A stretch of DNA of 64,000 nucleotides from the NCBI GenBank assembly GCA_015709675.1, contig CP054182.1:1157448-1221447 (forward strand), given 5' to 3'. The notes beneath the pieces were generated by a model. That model saw only the letters and a list, made by a program, of their open reading frames with translations. It searched no databases and was not told the DNA's origin. Source of the stretch: Ignavibacteriales bacterium. Lineage in GTDB: Bacteria; Bacteroidota; Ignavibacteria; Ignavibacteriales; Ignavibacteriaceae. Within the stretch, counting starts at the first letter, position 1, and every line of letters begins with the position of its first letter. Of this stretch, positions 43,141-52,056 are shown piece after piece. The position numbers and the translations under genes are program-made.

Positions 43141-45495
43141 ATGATACGGTTCCTGCCCAGGATTATATTCAGTGTTCTGCTGACGGCTTCATTTCTTGCT
43201 GCCCAGCCCCTCACTCCGGTCGAAAAACTTTATGATGACACACATGTTGCGCGTATTGATATAACCATCAATCCCGCGTTTCTTGCGTATATGTACGCAA
43301 ACCCGCTGAGCGATTCGATGCATCAGGCGACTTTCAAATTTCAGAATAATCATATTAATGAAACGGTTGAATCTATAGGATTCAGACTGAGGGGCAACAC
43401 TTCGCGCTGGTCAAAGAAGAAATCCTTCAAGGTTTCATTCAATGATTTTGTTCCCGGCCGCGAGTTCTACGGGGTTGACAAACTGAACCTGAACGGAGAG
43501 CATAATGATCCCTCCATCATCCGCAGCAAACTCAGTTTCGACCTTTTCAGAAAAGCCGGCATTATTGCCAGCCGCGCAAGCCACGCAGCCGTATATATCA
43601 ACGGACAGTATTACGGGCTGTATGTATCCGTCGAACATATTGATGATGAGTTCCTGAAAAAGAATTTTGCCGATGACAGCGGCAACTTGTGGAAATGCTT
43701 ATACGGCGCCGATCTCCAGTATCTGGGGAGCAGTCAGCAGCCGTATAAAGATCTGAATAACAACGGCACTCCCTCTTATGAGCTGACACAGAATGAAGAG
43801 ACGGGGGATTATTCACAGCTGGTGCGGCTGATTACCCTCCTGAACAATACGCCGTCGGGGGTATGGCAGGATTCTCTGGAGAATTTTCTGGATGTAAAAA
43901 CCGTGCTGCAGTATCTTGCGCTTAATCTTCTGCTCGGCGGGTGGGATGATTACTGGTCGCTGATGAATAATTATTACCTTTATCATAATCCAACGGAAGA
44001 TAAATTCACGCTTATTCCGTATGATTATGATAATACGTTCGGGGTTGACTGGTCCGGCCATAACTGGACAACGGCAAATCCTTATAACCGGCCCAAAGTG
44101 GTCGGAGGACCGCGTCCGCTGGCGGAAAAGCTGATGGCAAATCCGCAATACCGGAATTTATATACCCGGTTTCTGCAGTTCTACCGTGACAATCTGGTGA
44201 TCATGCCTCACTGGGATGCACGCCTTGATTCTCTGCGCGCCAGTATAACATCAGCGGCATTGGCAGATTCATTCCGCACGCTTGACTACGGCTTTACCAG
44301 CGGTGATTTTTTTAATTCCTATAACGCCACACCCTATTCAAATCAGCATGTAAAATACGGCATCCGTCAGTTTGTGAACACGCGCACCAGCACGCTTCCG
44401 GCACAATTGAGTTATCAGTCTGCCGGGCCGATTGTTTATGATATATCCATAAGTCCGGAAAATCCCGGACCGGGTGATTCCGTATATATATACGCTTCCG
44501 GATTTACCGCCGTGGGAATCGCGGAAATGTCCGTTCACTTTCTCCGGCAGGGTGCTTCTTCAGCCGAAGTTTATCCTATGCAGTTCCGGCCGGTTCCCGG
44601 CTCTTTCGCGGTTGAAGATGCAGACCGCTATGCCGCAGTCCTTCCTCCGCTCGGGGCAAACGGAGCGGGTACGTTCAAGGTGTATATACGGGACGCAGCG
44701 GGAAACAATAAAATGTATCCACGTGTGAGGCCTGTTGCAATTTCCGCGGGGAGCATCACCGGAACCGGTGTGGGGATAAATGAGTTTATGGCTGATAACG
44801 CCGGAAGCGTTCCGGACCCGGCCGGACAGGCAGACGACTGGCTTGAGCTCTATAACCCGACCAATGCTCCGGTGCTTCTTACCGGCAAGTATCTGACCGA
44901 TAATCCCGGCAACCGTACCAAGTGGCGCATCGGTTATGACTCACTGTATATACAGCCGGGGCAGTATCTGATTGTATGGTGCGATGAGGATCTGAACCAG
45001 CCCGGCGTTCACGCGAATTTTAAACTGAGCAAATCAGGGGAGTATCTGGCCCTGGTTGATTCTGACGGACAGACAATAATAGACTCGGTCACTTTTGGTC
45101 CGCAGCGGACTGATACCTCTGCATCCAGAACTCCCGATGCCGGAAGTGTCTGGTCATTTACTCTGCCGACACCCGGAGCGCCGAACAATCCTTCCTCAGC
45201 GGGTGAAGTTATCACGCTGCCTATGGAATATACTCTGACCGCGTATCCGAATCCGTTTAATCCGGAGACGGTAATCGGAATTACCGTTCCGGCCGGAGCC
45301 GAGGCCCGTCTGATGATTTATGACATAATGGGAAGAGAGATAAGGCAGTTCAGCAATGAGGAATCCGCGTCCGGTTCTGTTGTGTGGAACGGAAAAGATG
45401 ACCGGGGCATTGCAGTTGCCGCGGGAATATATATTGCCATGCTCCGCTCGGAAGGAAGGAACATGGTTCCTCTTAAACTGATGCTTTTAAAATGA
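43141..45495 (+). CDS. CotH-kinase-domain surface protein with lamin-tail domain and T9SS tail
   Basis: A protein of about 784 residues: signal peptide (MIRFLPRIIFSVLLTASFLAA), CotH kinase-like domain (~20-360), a beta-sandwich region, a lamin-tail (LTD) domain (~545-650, INEFMADNAGSVPDPAG, DDWLELYNP), and a T9SS tail (AYPNPFNPETVIGITV ... AAGIYIAML). CotH features include IGFRLRGNTSRWSKKKSFKVS, LNLNGEHNDPSIIRSKL and YDYDNTFGVDW. CotH of Bacillus is an atypical protein kinase; activity here is untested. The ATG at 43141 is preferred over TTG at 43129. The next gene follows after 13 bases. Confidence 0.87.
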   Translation: MIRFLPRIIFSVLLTASFLAAQPLTPVEKLYDDTHVARIDITINPAFLAYMYANPLSDSMHQATFKFQNNHINETVESIGFRLRGNTSRWSKKKSFKVSFNDFVPGREFYGVDKLNLNGEHNDPSIIRSKLSFDLFRKAGIIASRASHAAVYINGQYYGLYVSVEHIDDEFLKKNFADDSGNLWKCLYGADLQYLGSSQQPYKDLNNNGTPSYELTQNEETGDYSQLVRLITLLNNTPSGVWQDSLENFLDVKTVLQYLALNLLLGGWDDYWSLMNNYYLYHNPTEDKFTLIPYDYDNTFGVDWSGHNWTTANPYNRPKVVGGPRPLAEKLMANPQYRNLYTRFLQFYRDNLVIMPHWDARLDSLRASITSAALADSFRTLDYGFTSGDFFNSYNATPYSNQHVKYGIRQFVNTRTSTLPAQLSYQSAGPIVYDISISPENPGPGDSVYIYASGFTAVGIAEMSVHFLRQGASSAEVYPMQFRPVPGSFAVEDADRYAAVLPPLGANGAGTFKVYIRDAAGNNKMYPRVRPVAISAGSITGTGVGINEFMADNAGSVPDPAGQADDWLELYNPTNAPVLLTGKYLTDNPGNRTKWRIGYDSLYIQPGQYLIVWCDEDLNQPGVHANFKLSKSGEYLALVDSDGQTIIDSVTFGPQRTDTSASRTPDAGSVWSFTLPTPGAPNNPSSAGEVITLPMEYTLTAYPNPFNPETVIGITVPAGAEARLMIYDIMGREIRQFSNEESASGSVVWNGKDDRGIAVAAGIYIAMLRSEGRNMVPLKLMLLK

Positions 45496-45508
45496 CAAGG
45501 TGCTGCTT

Positions 45509-45877
45509 ATGGCGGGCGTGAATAAATTTCTTTATTCCATATTATATTTTCTCCGGCAGGAAATTGGTAGTGACTTTCCGGTTAATCCTGATTTAACGAT
45601 ACGGGAGATACTCTCGGAAGAATCATTCGATGAGCTTGATTTTATCATAGCGCTTATTCATTTTGAGATGAATCACGCGATTGATATACCGGACGGATGG
45701 CTGGAGCAGAAGGATATCACGCTCAGGGAATTTGCGCGGAGAGCGTCAGAACTTCCGGAAATTGAAGAATCGTATATCCCGGAATTTCATCAGATAAAAA
45801 CGGGACTTATCAGTTATCTGATAACCACGGTAAAGAATGCACAGTGGCATCAGTCAAATAATGAAATACCGAATTAA
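45509..45877 (+). CDS. Small protein with an acyl-carrier-like segment
   Basis: A cytoplasmic protein of about 122 residues without signal peptide. Residues ~36-75 resemble the core of acyl carrier proteins: ESFDELDFIIAL lines up with DSLDTVELVMAL, and AIDIPDGWLEQKDITLREFA with the conserved IPD-x(6,8)-T segment after it. Ser39 would be the phosphopantetheine site, but the insertion before IPD is three residues longer than usual and the upstream residue is Glu instead of Asp. This may be a divergent carrier or only the fold. ATG at 45509 has ACAAGG 8 bases upstream. It closely follows the CotH gene. Confidence 0.65.
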   Translation: MAGVNKFLYSILYFLRQEIGSDFPVNPDLTIREILSEESFDELDFIIALIHFEMNHAIDIPDGWLEQKDITLREFARRASELPEIEESYIPEFHQIKTGLISYLITTVKNAQWHQSNNEIPN

Positions 45878-45892
45878 ACCCCGTGTTAATGT

Positions 45893-45922
45893 TGCAGAGA
45901 CGATGCATGCATCGTCTCTGCA
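45893..45922. repeat. 30-bp palindrome between convergent genes, GATGCATGCATC core
   Basis: TGCAGAGACGATGCA and its exact reverse complement. It has the same core as 2301-2332 but with different outermost bases on both arms, so the pairing is kept. It sits 16 bases from each flanking stop codon and could serve as a two-way terminator stem. Confidence 0.88.
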
Positions 45923-45937
45923 GAACATATATAATAA

Positions 45938-46582
45938 CTACCCCTTCAGGTAATATTTATTTTTGATGACGCCGTTTTCGAATTCATACACCAGCGGGTT
46001 TCCTGTTGGTATATTCAGTTCGAGAACCTGCTCGCGGGTCAGTCCGTCAAGAAACATAACCAGTGAACGGAGACTGTTACCGTGTGCAGTAACCCAGACG
46101 TTTTTTCCTTCCTTTACCAGCGGTTCAATTTTTTCCTGATAATAAGGAATGGTTCTTGCGGCAGTATCCTTTAGACTTTCGGTAAAGCCGTCCGGATTCA
46201 GTTCAGTTTTGTCTGATGGCGGGGGAACATCATAACTTCTGCGCCAGATATGCACCTGTTCATCGCCGTATTTATCTGCAGTTTCCTTTTTATTTAAACC
46301 CTGCAGCGCGCCGTAATGACGCTCATTGAGGGCCATGTGGCGCTCTGTTGGAATCGGCCCGAATCCGGCCTCTGCTGATGCCATTTCTGCTGTGCGGATA
46401 GCGCGTTTAAGCACTGACGTAAAAAGATAATCAAACTGAAAACCCTTTTCTTTCAGAATGGTGCCGGCTTCGGTTGCTTCCTTTTCACCTTTTGCTGAAA
46501 GGTCAACATCTACCCAGCCGGTAAAACGGTTTTCAAGATTCCATTGTGATTCACCGTGACGTAATAAAACCAGATAATTCAT
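45938..46582 (-). CDS. gpmA: 2,3-bisphosphoglycerate-dependent phosphoglycerate mutase
   Basis: Glycolytic enzyme interconverting 3- and 2-phosphoglycerate, 214 residues. The phosphohistidine motif [10 protein letters not shown] (His9), the [12 protein letters not shown] loop, [11 protein letters not shown] with the catalytic Glu, and VTAHGNSLR with the second His are all present. Its length is slightly shorter than the E. coli enzyme but normal for the family. The gene stands alone, convergent with the preceding gene. Confidence 0.95.
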   Translation of the reverse strand: MNYLVLLRHGESQWNLENRFTGWVDVDLSAKGEKEATEAGTILKEKGFQFDYLFTSVLKRAIRTAEMASAEAGFGPIPTERHMALNERHYGALQGLNKKETADKYGDEQVHIWRRSYDVPPPSDKTELNPDGFTESLKDTAARTIPYYQEKIEPLVKEGKNVWVTAHGNSLRSLVMFLDGLTREQVLELNIPTGNPLVYEFENGVIKNKYYLKG

Positions 46583-46739
46583 TCATCGCTCAAATTTTGT
46601 GAAAATACAGTGGTAAAACTACAAAATCGGACGGGCTTATCATAGATTACCGGTAGAAATTGCATCTGTGAATAAACTCACAACCTTAATTTTAACTTCA
46701 TATGGTATGGTATTTTCCTTTATTTTTATGAGGCTTCTA

Positions 46740-46783
46740 CCGTAAAATTTCTTTGCTGTCAGGCAGGTGATAATATTTTACGG
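46740..46783 (+). promoter_or_regulatory. Candidate activator site upstream of the giant surface protein
   Basis: CCGTAAAAT (46740-46748) and its inverse ATTTTACGG (46775-46783) lie about 115-160 bases before the sigma-54-type promoter, where enhancer-binding proteins usually bind. A further TTACCGGTA lies at 46648-46656. The rest of the gap 46583-46898 holds no gene. Confidence 0.35.
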
Positions 46784-46898
46784 CGGGAGCAATTTGTAAA
46801 GCTGTATCAAATTAAAACAAATTTTTGAAATTCTCAATCTGATACAGTCTCTCTCAGCAGCTGTGTTTGTTTTGTGTCTTTTTTGCAATTGTCTGTTC

Positions 46899-46914
46899 TG
46901 GCACAATTTGTGCA
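46899..46914 (+). promoter_or_regulatory. Sigma-54-type promoter of the giant surface protein
   Basis: TGGCACAATTTGTGCA matches the consensus TGGCACG-N4-TTGCA, with GG and GC exactly 10 bases apart. The start codon lies 33 bases after it, with GAGG at 46937-46940 as the ribosome site. Confidence 0.65.
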
Positions 46915-46946
46915 TGAATAGGCCTATATTTAACTCGAGGTGTTCA

Positions 46947-49900
46947 ATGAAAAATTTAACGACGTTGTTTCTTCTGCTGTTCAGCGTGGCAGTTTTCGGA
47001 TCTTCCGACTCTTCCAGCTCGAACAAGGTACAGCTTCCGGAATCCTATTTTGCCGGCGCTGGTCTTGAAGGCAACAGCAGTGTAAGAGTGTTAAGTACCG
47101 GCAGCGGCCGTAACACTACTTTTACCAATCCCTACACAAATGCTTCTATGACGGTTTTTGCCGGTGCACTGAATGCTACTCTTGATGGCAATTCAGTTAA
47201 GCTCTTCTGCATTGACCTGAGAAAAAATCTCGCTTTTTATACCGTTAATCAGCCTCATACTTACACCGATGACGGCGTCACTATTTCTCAGATCACTTAT
47301 ATTCTCAACAACTATTATCCTTACGTAAATCACCCATACCCTGGTTCACTCAGCGATATAAATCGTGAAGCAGCCGCAGTTCAGCTGGCGGTTTGGTATT
47401 TCAGTGACGGCGTAAGTGCAAGTACCGTTACGGACGCAACCACTAAAAACCGTGCGCTTGCAATCATTGCAGATGCAAATGCAAATGCCGGAAGCGTGCT
47501 TCCTGTTAACACACTGATAATTACACCAGCAACACAGAATGTTGCCGCTGGTCAGGGAGTAACCTTTACCGTAGCAGCTTACGATGCAGCAGGGCTTCCT
47601 CTCGCGGGAAGAACCATTCAGCTTTCATCAACTTCCGGTACTCTTAGTTCAGTTTCTGTGGTTACCGGTGCCAACGGTGTATCGCCTGTTGTTTCACTTT
47701 CACAGGGCGCCGGAAATTCGGCCACCATCACTGCGACAGCAAACGTATTTATTCCGCAGGGCACACGGTATGTTCATACCATCAGCCCGAATGATTATCA
47801 GAAATTAGTTCTTGCCACACCAGGAGCCGCAGAAAGAACCACTACTTCAGAAATTACCTGGTATAATTCACAGCCGGGTGTCTGCGATCTTAATGGTTAT
47901 CAGACCTTTACCCAGGGCGGCTGGAGCAGCCCCAATAACAGCGGCCCGGGAACTATCCGCCAGGCGCACTTCAGTTCTGTATTCCCGAACGGTTTCACCA
48001 TCGGCGGAGGTTCTAATAAAGCAACATTTACCTCAGCAACCGCAGTCAGAGATTTTCTCCCGGCCGGCGGTACTGCAGGCCAGCTGACTGGCACAACCGT
48101 TAACCCGAGTTCAAATAATCCGCTTATTAAAAGTGCGGGCGTTCTGGCAGGACAGGTTATAGCAGCTACCATGAACGTGTATTATAGTGAGGCCGGATAT
48201 CTGGGAACAAACCCGAATCCTCTCGGGAATTTAGTATTTACCAGCGGTCCGTTCACCGGAATGAGCATATATGATTTCCTCACACTTGCTAATCAGGCGC
48301 TCAGCGGTGCAAATACCGGATTTACCTATTCACAGATTAATGATGCAGCCACATCAATAAATGAAAATTTTAACAGCGGTTCAGGTCATGAAGGTAACTT
48401 TACCTGCGCACCGACCGTTCTTCCGGCAAGTCTTGGTGATAAAGTATGGTTTGATACCGATAAAGACGGTATCCAGGATGCCGGTGAAAATGGCGTTTCC
48501 GGAGTTACCGTACGTCTTTTTGACTGCTCAAACAACCAGATTGCAGTTACAACAACCAATGCTTCAGGAAATTATCTTTTCAGCAATCTGACACCGGGCA
48601 GCTACTATGTTCAGTTTGAACTCCCCTCAGGTCATGTATTTACTCTGAAAGATCAGAGCGCTGATGATAATGCTGATTCAGATGCAGATGTTCTTACCGG
48701 AAAAACCGTTTGTACAGATCTGGTAAGCGGAGAGAATGATTTAAGCTGGGATGCAGGTATTCATCTTGCACCTGATGTTTGCATCACCTCATGGACCGGT
48801 TCACTTGACAATGCTTCAACTCTCTGCGAACATAACCCCACAACGGTTAGTGTTAACGGAAGCGTGAATATTACTCCTTCAAACGGAATAGGCAAACTTC
48901 GCACCTCGTGGGAAATAATTGCTCCTGCAGATCTGGTTACCAGTCCTGTTTACGGGACAACCGATCTTACCGGAAACCTGAATTTCAGCATTACCGGAAA
49001 CTGGCCTGGCGTGCGCTCAACAGATACTGAAGTGAGAATCAGATTCTCCGCAGTAGTGCTTGACTGTAATGACCATGTACTTGGTTCACCTGTTACAACT
49101 GATATATACTGGACGCCGGCTGTCTGCCCGCCTCCGCCTCCGCAGTCTGCAGATATTCAGGTGGTTAAAACCTCCAATATATCCAGCGTGGTTAACGGAG
49201 AAAATATCATCTTCACCGTAACCGTAACCAATCTTGGCGCCAGCAATGCTTCCAACGTGGTTGTTGAAGACCTGCTGCCTGCCGGCATGAACTATGTAAG
49301 CCACACTGCAACCGCAGGCACCTACAGCGAAACCAGCGGTCTCTGGACCATCCCTGCTCTTGCAAACGGTGCATCTGCAGCGCTTACGCTTACTGCTGAA
49401 GCAGATCTGCTTGCTAACGGCGGTCTTATTAATCTTGGACCGGCAGCTGATTTCAACCTGTTTGTTCTGAATGACCTGAATCAGCCGTCATCAGATACTG
49501 AAGGAAAAGCAGCAATCGGAAGAAATGCTTCACTGGCAGGTTACAGCGTTGGTGATAAGCTCCCGATGGCTCCGTTCGGCGCGCAGGATGTTCTGGTTGT
49601 CGGCGGAAACCTCACCTTCACATCAGGTGCGGTATATAACGGAAATATTGTATATGGTGTATCCTCCAATCTTCCGATCTATCCGGTTAGCACAACCGGC
49701 GGAACGGTATATCAGGGTACTCCTATTGATTTTAATGCTGCAAGCGCTCATCTGAACACCTTAAGCGCCCAGCTTGCTTTCTATCCTCCGAACGGTTCAG
49801 TCACACTGCAGTTCGGCGGAATGTTCCTCCAGGGTGATGATCCGCAGCTGAACGTGTTCAGCGTAAACTCTGCCGATATGGCAACCATTAACGATCTGCA

Positions 49901-51512
49901 GATTCATGTTCCTAACGGATCTGTGGTTCTGGTTAACGTTACCGGCGGCAGCACAAGCTGGTCGGGCGGTTTTGAACTTTTTGGTACCGCACGGAATAAT
50001 GTTCTCTTTAACTTCTACAATGTACCGCAGCTTACCATTTCAGGTATTGATGTTACTGCATCAATCCTTGCTCCTACAACAAGTGTAAACTTTATTGCAG
50101 GTGTGCAGAATGGCCAGATGATCTGCTATAACATGACCGGACAGGGACAGTTTAACAATGCTCCGTTCCAGGGTGTTGTGCCTCTTAATGAGCAGTTAGT
50201 GAATATAGCTTCATTAGTAAGCTCATTTCCTGCAGACCTTAACGCAGCAAATAACAGCTCATCGGTTCAGTTTACCGTAACCAATGTTCAGCAGACCGGC
50301 GGGACTCCGGGCGGCGGACAGTGGCAGCTTGTTTCAAGCATCGCTGTTCAGCAGACCGTTCTTACGCTTGCGAATACCTCATCAGGCGCGATCCTGGCAG
50401 GTACTGAAGGCGGAAAGATATATATGTCAACCGATAATGGCGGAAGCTGGAGCATCATCAATCCTGATATGACGGTCGGATATATCTGGTCGTTAAAGGT
50501 TAACTCTGCCGGAGCTATATTCGCCGCAACGGATGACGGTATCTACCGCTCAACCAATAACGGCACCACCTGGGCTCTTACCGAACTCGGCGGAAAAGAT
50601 GTACGCGCTCTTGATATCCTTGCAAACGGCGATATGCTTGCCGGAACATGGGGATTCGGAGTATATATATCAACAGATAACGGTTCAACCTGGAATCCTT
50701 CTAACGGCGGTCTCACTGCACCTGCAGTACATGCTCTTACTCATACTGCAACAGCAGTATTTGCCGGAACCTTCCAGGGCGGCATCTTCAGAAGTCTTGA
50801 TGGCGGAAACAGCTGGTCACCGCTGGTAATTGAATATGAACACATCTGGTCAATGGGTGTTACCTCAACCGGTGTGCTCTTTGCAGGAACCTACGGCCGC
50901 GGCCTCTTCTACTCCGTGAATAACGGAGATACCTGGCTGCCGGCAGTCGGCATCCCGAGTTCATTCATCTATGCAATCAGTGTAGATGTTAATGATAATG
51001 TTTACGTAAGTACCTGGGCAGGCGGCGTATATGCGGCACAGGGCGGTTCATTTAACGATGCTCCGGGCCTTGGCAGCAGTCCTCTCAGTACATTTGACTG
51101 GACACCGATCGGTATGCAGGGCTACGGCGTAAGCTCACTGCTTGCAAACCTTCAGACCGGTGCTCTTTATCTCGGAACCAGAGAAGGTCAGTTCTACCTG
51201 AACGACAGCCCGCTCGCGGTTAAGGAATCGAAGGAAGACTATATACCGTCTGATTTCGCTCTCGAGCAGAATTATCCGAATCCGTTTAACCCGGAAACCA
51301 GAATCAGATTTGCTCTGCCGGTTAAGCAGAATGTAACACTGACGGTATATAACATACTTGGTCAGAAAGTGCGCACCCTTCTTGCACAGGAACTTGAAGC
51401 CGGAGTTTACAGTGTAAGCTTCCAGGCACAGGAACTCGCAAGCGGTGTGTATATCTACAGACTGCAGACAGATAAAGCTACTCTTACGAAGAAAATGGTT
51501 CTTCAGAAGTAA
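46947..51512 (+). CDS. Giant multidomain surface protein: thioester-like, SdrD_B, DUF11, choice-of-anchor A, beta-propeller, T9SS tail
   Basis: About 1521 residues. The ATG at 46947 is chosen for its ribosome site and signal peptide (MKNLTTLFLLLFSVAVFGSS). Residues ~40-180 resemble thioester adhesin (TQXA) domains: LFCIDL with Cys88 and AVQLAVWYFSDG with Gln146. An Ig-like domain, a unique region and an SdrD_B-like domain (GDKVWFDTDKDGIQDAGENG, ~500) follow. A DUF11 domain (ADIQVVKTSNISS) is interrupted by a choice-of-anchor A domain (AADFNLFVLND ... GQMICYNMTG). A beta-propeller of GTTW/GSTW-type blades and the T9SS tail EQNYPNPFNPETRIRFAL end the protein. It is a likely covalent or tight-binding surface adhesin, expressed from a sigma-54-type promoter. 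Confidence 0.85.
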   Translation: MKNLTTLFLLLFSVAVFGSSDSSSSNKVQLPESYFAGAGLEGNSSVRVLSTGSGRNTTFTNPYTNASMTVFAGALNATLDGNSVKLFCIDLRKNLAFYTVNQPHTYTDDGVTISQITYILNNYYPYVNHPYPGSLSDINREAAAVQLAVWYFSDGVSASTVTDATTKNRALAIIADANANAGSVLPVNTLIITPATQNVAAGQGVTFTVAAYDAAGLPLAGRTIQLSSTSGTLSSVSVVTGANGVSPVVSLSQGAGNSATITATANVFIPQGTRYVHTISPNDYQKLVLATPGAAERTTTSEITWYNSQPGVCDLNGYQTFTQGGWSSPNNSGPGTIRQAHFSSVFPNGFTIGGGSNKATFTSATAVRDFLPAGGTAGQLTGTTVNPSSNNPLIKSAGVLAGQVIAATMNVYYSEAGYLGTNPNPLGNLVFTSGPFTGMSIYDFLTLANQALSGANTGFTYSQINDAATSINENFNSGSGHEGNFTCAPTVLPASLGDKVWFDTDKDGIQDAGENGVSGVTVRLFDCSNNQIAVTTTNASGNYLFSNLTPGSYYVQFELPSGHVFTLKDQSADDNADSDADVLTGKTVCTDLVSGENDLSWDAGIHLAPDVCITSWTGSLDNASTLCEHNPTTVSVNGSVNITPSNGIGKLRTSWEIIAPADLVTSPVYGTTDLTGNLNFSITGNWPGVRSTDTEVRIRFSAVVLDCNDHVLGSPVTTDIYWTPAVCPPPPPQSADIQVVKTSNISSVVNGENIIFTVTVTNLGASNASNVVVEDLLPAGMNYVSHTATAGTYSETSGLWTIPALANGASAALTLTAEADLLANGGLINLGPAADFNLFVLNDLNQPSSDTEGKAAIGRNASLAGYSVGDKLPMAPFGAQDVLVVGGNLTFTSGAVYNGNIVYGVSSNLPIYPVSTTGGTVYQGTPIDFNAASAHLNTLSAQLAFYPPNGSVTLQFGGMFLQGDDPQLNVFSVNSADMATINDLQIHVPNGSVVLVNVTGGSTSWSGGFELFGTARNNVLFNFYNVPQLTISGIDVTASILAPTTSVNFIAGVQNGQMICYNMTGQGQFNNAPFQGVVPLNEQLVNIASLVSSFPADLNAANNSSSVQFTVTNVQQTGGTPGGGQWQLVSSIAVQQTVLTLANTSSGAILAGTEGGKIYMSTDNGGSWSIINPDMTVGYIWSLKVNSAGAIFAATDDGIYRSTNNGTTWALTELGGKDVRALDILANGDMLAGTWGFGVYISTDNGSTWNPSNGGLTAPAVHALTHTATAVFAGTFQGGIFRSLDGGNSWSPLVIEYEHIWSMGVTSTGVLFAGTYGRGLFYSVNNGDTWLPAVGIPSSFIYAISVDVNDNVYVSTWAGGVYAAQGGSFNDAPGLGSSPLSTFDWTPIGMQGYGVSSLLANLQTGALYLGTREGQFYLNDSPLAVKESKEDYIPSDFALEQNYPNPFNPETRIRFALPVKQNVTLTVYNILGQKVRTLLAQELEAGVYSVSFQAQELASGVYIYRLQTDKATLTKKMVLQK

Positions 51513-51532
51513 GCTGACATAAGTTCCCCTTT

Positions 51533-51569
51533 AAGGGCTGCCTGAAAAAATTCGGGCAGCCCTTTTTTT
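51533..51569 (+). terminator. Rho-independent terminator after the giant surface protein gene
   Basis: A 10-bp stem AAGGGCTGCC (51533-51542) with GGCAGCCCTT (51555-51564), loop of 12, then seven T residues. Confidence 0.92.
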
Positions 51570-51624
51570 ATTTATTCAGGCTTCATTATATATATTACTT
51601 TATAAGTCTTTCCGGTCTGGCCGC

Positions 51625-51933
51625 TTTGCGCGAAGCTTTGACAAAGAATCAGGTGAATCAGAAAAGTTTCCCGCAGATCACGCGGATTAACGCAGAAAAG
51701 ATCAGATAATCTTTGGGTCTTGGTGTCTTTGCGCGATACTTTGACGAAGAATTAGGTGAATCAGAAAAGTTTCCCGCAGATCACGCGGATTAACGCAGAA
51801 AAGATCAGATAATCTTTGGGTCTTGGTGTTTTTGCGCGATACTTTGACGAAGAATTAGGTGAATCAGAAAAGTTTCCCGCAGATCACGCAGATTAACGCA
51901 GATTGATTAAATATTCTTTCGGTCTTAGTGTCT
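51625..51933. repeat. Three tandem copies of a 103-base unit
   Basis: The unit starts TTTGCGCGA at 51625, 51728 and 51831 and the pattern ends at TTTACGCGA (51933). Each copy contains TTTGACGAAGAATTAGGTG, AAGTTTCCCGCAGATCACGC and GGGTCTTGGTGT. The near-identity of copies points to recent amplification. No gene lies in 51570-52056. Confidence 0.9.
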
Positions 51934-52014
51934 TTACGCGAACCTATTCTGAAATATGTTAAACTGAGTCAGGCTATGTTGGTAAAAGTTCAATTGAAAA
52001 CGCGTAATATGTAA

Positions 52015-52056
52015 TTTTCAACTTTCAACTTTCAACTTTTAACTTTTAACTTTTAA
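52015..52056. repeat. Heptad array (6 units) abutting a stop codon
   Basis: TTTTCAA, CTTTCAA (twice) and CTTTTAA (three times) run directly into the minus-strand stop codon at 52057-52059. In gene sense each unit contains TAA or TGA. Confidence 0.9.

Noticed and set aside
46863-46946. Longer N-terminus for the giant surface protein
   Set aside because: It covers the sigma-54-type promoter and encodes a Cys-rich stretch; the ATG at 46947 has a ribosome site and a proper signal peptide.
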